From Nitrospinae bacterium RIFCSPLOWO2_12_39_16 (GTDB taxonomy: Bacteria > Nitrospinota > Nitrospinia > UBA9942), in NCBI GenBank assembly GCA_001805005.1, contig MHDO01000034.1, forward strand, positions 1 through 6,713: a stretch of 6,713 bases of DNA. The letters run 5' to 3'. The notes under the pieces were generated by a model. It worked only from the letters and a program-made list of their open reading frames with translations. It had not been told where the DNA came from and did not search any database. The first letter of the stretch is position 1, and each line of letters starts with the position of its first letter. Shown one piece after another: positions 4,229 through 6,713 of the stretch. The position numbers were made by a program, and so were the translations under genes.

Positions 4229-6713
4229 ATGGTTAAAGAGCGCAAGACTAAAAAGCCGCCTATTGATGAATTTAAAGACCTCCGAAAAAGACTCACCGAA
4301 CAGCAAAGGGCAGAGGCAAAATATAATGAGCTTGAGCATAGGTTTATTGAGAGAATTGAACAGCTTGAAACAGACATCAGACAATTACAGGGTGAAATTA
4401 CAGAACATAGAAAAATAGAAAAAAGTCTGCTTGAGACAGAAAGGCTCTATCGCAATGTTGTTGTCCAGTCTAAAGATGCCATCTTCTCTGTAAATCAGGA
4501 TGCTGAAATAGTCTATGCAAACCCTGCATGTGAGTCTATCTTTGGTTACTCTCCGGGTGAGTTCATCTCGGATTCCAGCCTCGTAACAAGAACCTTACAT
4601 TCCGATTATCAACAGCAATTTGATAATTTCTTAAGCGAGTATAAATCCAAGAAAATATTCCCTAAGGAGATTCTTGAGTGGGCATGTATCCATAAGGACG
4701 GGCACACTGTCTATACTGAAAACTTTTTCTTAAATATATTTGATGATACGGGTGATATTATCGGTTTCCAGATTATTGTCCGAGATATTACAGACCGCAA
4801 GCTGTCAGAGATGAGGCTGTATCTGCAATATAATATTGTCCATATATTGTCGGAATCCATCAGTATTTGTGAAGCCATGCAAAAAATCCTTCATGTTATA
4901 TGTGAAAACGACAAATGGGTAATCGGCGAAATATGGCTTATAGATAAAGGCGATAATTTGCTTTGTCCTCACACTATATGGAATAAGCCTCTCCTTGATA
5001 TATCGGATTTTGAGGCAATAAGCAAAAAAATCAGATTCCAAAAAGGAATTGGACTCCCCGGAAGGGTATGGGAGAGTGGAAAGCCTGCATGGATTATAGA
5101 TGTTATAACTGATACAAATTTCCCCAGAGAATCTACCGCCTTAAAAATAGGACTTCATGGTGCATTTGCCTTTCCAATTAAATGTTCAGGTGAAGTTATA
5201 GGAGTTATGTCATTCTTCAGCCGCGATATAGAGCCGCCTGATAATGGCATGCTTCAGATGTTTGAGATAATCGGCAGCGAGATTGGTGATTTTATACTGC
5301 GTAAAAAGGCGGAGGAGAAATTGAGGGCTACAAATCAGGAGCTTCAGGCATTAATCAATGCCTCACCTATGGCAATTATATCACTTGACTATGAAAAGAG
5401 GATTACCCTCTGGAGCAGGGCTGCGGAGCGCATCTTTGGCTGGACAAAGGATGAGGTAATAGGCAAACCCCTTCCTTTTATCCCTGAAGATAAAAGGGCA
5501 GAGTTTCAATCCTATGTCAGCCGTGTGTTTAATGGCGAGGTATTGGCTGATATTGAGATTGTCCGCATGAGAAAGGACGGCTCAAGGATTTATGCAAGCC
5601 TCTCAGTTGCACCGTTATTCAATGATAAAGGCAATGTCTATAGTCTTATGGCTGTTATTGAGGATATTACAGAGAGAAAGAAGATACAGGAGAATATCAT
5701 TAGGGAGAAAAATCTTTTCCAATCGCTTATAGAAAGCCTGCCGGGAATATTCTATCTTTGTGATAAAAATTATAAAATACTCAGGTGGAACAAAAATTTA
5801 GAGATTACCTCAGGATACTCAGCCGATGAAATATTACGAATGAAGGCTCTGGATTTTATTGCCGAAGCTGACAGGGGGTTGGCAAAACAAAGAGAGGAGG
5901 AGGTTTTTACTAAAAGCTCACCATATAATGAAGTAAATCTCCTCACAAAGAATGGGAAAAAGATACCATTTAATTTTTCAGCAATTGCCATACCGATAGA
6001 CAATATGCCATGCATAGTCGGGGTAGGAATAGACATCTCTGACCGCAAGCAGGCAGAAGATGCCCTTAAAAAGATGGAAGAGGAGCTCTTAAAGGCTAAG
6101 AAGCTTGAGTCAATAGGAATACTTGCAGGCGGAATTGCACATGACTTCAACAACCTCCTGACAGCAATATTAGGCAATGTATCACTTGCAAGGATGCTTT
6201 CAGACTCAGGAGACAGGGCTTACAAAAGATTGGTAGATGCAGAAAGTGCCTGTGAATCTGCAAAGGAACTCAGCTATCGTCTGCTTACATTTTCTAAGGG
6301 CGGAGAACCGTTTAGACAGCCAGCATCAATATCAGAATTTATGAAGGAAATCATATACCCGCTTCTTTTAAGCGCCACCAATGTAAAATGCGAATGTAAT
6401 ATACCTGATGATATCTATCAGGTTAAAATAGATACCCAGCAGATGAAGCAGGTAATCTCTCACCTGATTAAGAATGCATTTGAGGCTATAGATTACAATG
6501 GATTTATCAGTATCTATGCAAAGAATATTACCGTTTCTAAAAAGGATAATCTCCCGATTAAGGAAGGGAATTATGTAAGATTATCGGTAGAAGACAATGG
6601 AAGAGGAATACCTGAGGATAACCTACAAAAGATATTTGACCCCTATTTTTCAACAAAGGAGATGGGGAGTACGAAAGGGCAGGGGCTTGGACTTTCAATC
6701 TGTTATTCTATCG
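4229..6713 (+). CDS. Multi-PAS/GAF sensor histidine kinase, C-terminus beyond window
   Basis: An ATG at 4229 opens 828 codons with no stop before the right edge. An in-frame TAA at 4196 and no other start between make this ATG the best choice, though no clear Shine-Dalgarno is seen. Order of parts: charged coiled coil (about 10-70); PAS1 (72-190, ending I-T-D-R-K); GAF (about 200-356); PAS2 (about 366-487, ending I-T-E-R-K-K); PAS3 (about 495-608, ending I-S-D-R-K-Q); HisKA with the autophosphorylation site H638 in G-G-I-A-H-D-F-N-N-L-L; HATPase_c with the N box at N749, D789-N-G-R-G (G1), F-D-P-Y-F-S-T-K (F box) and G-Q-G-L-G-L-S (G2, about 817-823). No signal peptide or membrane helix is present, so it senses a cytoplasmic cue. 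The HDFNN form is common in kinases that end in a receiver domain, and one may follow off the edge. Ligand and partner are unknown. Confidence 0.93.
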   Translation, partial: MVKERKTKKPPIDEFKDLRKRLTEQQRAEAKYNELEHRFIERIEQLETDIRQLQGEITEHRKIEKSLLETERLYRNVVVQSKDAIFSVNQDAEIVYANPACESIFGYSPGEFISDSSLVTRTLHSDYQQQFDNFLSEYKSKKIFPKEILEWACIHKDGHTVYTENFFLNIFDDTGDIIGFQIIVRDITDRKLSEMRLYLQYNIVHILSESISICEAMQKILHVICENDKWVIGEIWLIDKGDNLLCPHTIWNKPLLDISDFEAISKKIRFQKGIGLPGRVWESGKPAWIIDVITDTNFPRESTALKIGLHGAFAFPIKCSGEVIGVMSFFSRDIEPPDNGMLQMFEIIGSEIGDFILRKKAEEKLRATNQELQALINASPMAIISLDYEKRITLWSRAAERIFGWTKDEVIGKPLPFIPEDKRAEFQSYVSRVFNGEVLADIEIVRMRKDGSRIYASLSVAPLFNDKGNVYSLMAVIEDITERKKIQENIIREKNLFQSLIESLPGIFYLCDKNYKILRWNKNLEITSGYSADEILRMKALDFIAEADRGLAKQREEEVFTKSSPYNEVNLLTKNGKKIPFNFSAIAIPIDNMPCIVGVGIDISDRKQAEDALKKMEEELLKAKKLESIGILAGGIAHDFNNLLTAILGNVSLARMLSDSGDRAYKRLVDAESACESAKELSYRLLTFSKGGEPFRQPASISEFMKEIIYPLLLSATNVKCECNIPDDIYQVKIDTQQMKQVISHLIKNAFEAIDYNGFISIYAKNITVSKKDNLPIKEGNYVRLSVEDNGRGIPEDNLQKIFDPYFSTKEMGSTKGQGLGLSICYSI

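Noticed and set aside
4221..4418. 65-residue plus-strand frame at the start of the kinase gene
   Set aside because: It overlaps the kinase's coiled-coil coding sequence in another frame. The kinase frame runs 828 codons and carries clear domains.
5770..6177. 135-residue minus-strand open frame inside the kinase gene
   Set aside because: It is antisense to the third PAS and HisKA coding sequence and is Ser/Ile/Leu rich, as expected from a reverse frame. It is not a gene.

Overview
The window looks like a chromosomal piece of a moderately AT-rich, Gram-negative-type bacterium. No marker gene fixes the taxon. Short intergenic repeats of the type 'aaccacgaag...' and 'ccacagattaacacagattt', together with a large soluble multi-PAS histidine kinase, are the sort of thing seen in Nitrospirota and Deltaproteobacteria-like genomes. 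That placement is a low-confidence inference.

Left part (1-2023). Two minus-strand housekeeping genes: the N-terminal 194 codons of a CorA-type Mg2+/Co2+ transporter, which runs off the left edge, and a complete dnaJ co-chaperone gene. The gap between them (584-821) is filled with degenerate inverted repeats, and a related palindrome lies just upstream of dnaJ.

Middle part (2024-3979). A very small integrated element (about 1.9 kb) sits in a tRNA-Arg(TCT) gene. A 48-bp perfect direct repeat marks its ends: the 3' part of an intact tRNA-Arg gene at the right (3932-4008, minus strand) and an orphan copy at the left (2024-2071). Inside, from left to right, are: a possible recombinase-binding region with tandem and inverted repeats; a truncated RadC-like JAB-domain gene and the tail of another broken ORF; an intrinsic terminator; a near-perfect sigma70 promoter; a TumE-family toxin gene with its HTH antitoxin gene; a hairpin-rich noncoding stretch; and the last 106 codons of a tyrosine recombinase that stop just short of the tRNA. 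A 28-bp perfect repeat lies near each end of the element and would flank the attachment core on both sides in a circular form, as arm-type integrase sites do. The element is either a decayed island kept by its toxin-antitoxin pair or a small satellite that depends on an integrase supplied in trans.

Right part (4009-6713). The tRNA-Arg promoter reads leftwards and a separate sigma70-type promoter reads rightwards into a long ORF (828 codons visible, open at the right edge). It encodes a cytoplasmic hybrid-type sensor histidine kinase: coiled coil, PAS, GAF, PAS, PAS, HisKA (H-D-F-N-N box) and HATPase_c.

How it fits together. Before insertion, the tRNA-Arg gene would have ended about 110 bp upstream of dnaJ on the same strand. 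The insertion rebuilt the tRNA 3' half but moved the tRNA and its promoter almost 2 kb away from dnaJ. The left end of the element carries a good outward-facing promoter that could now serve dnaJ.
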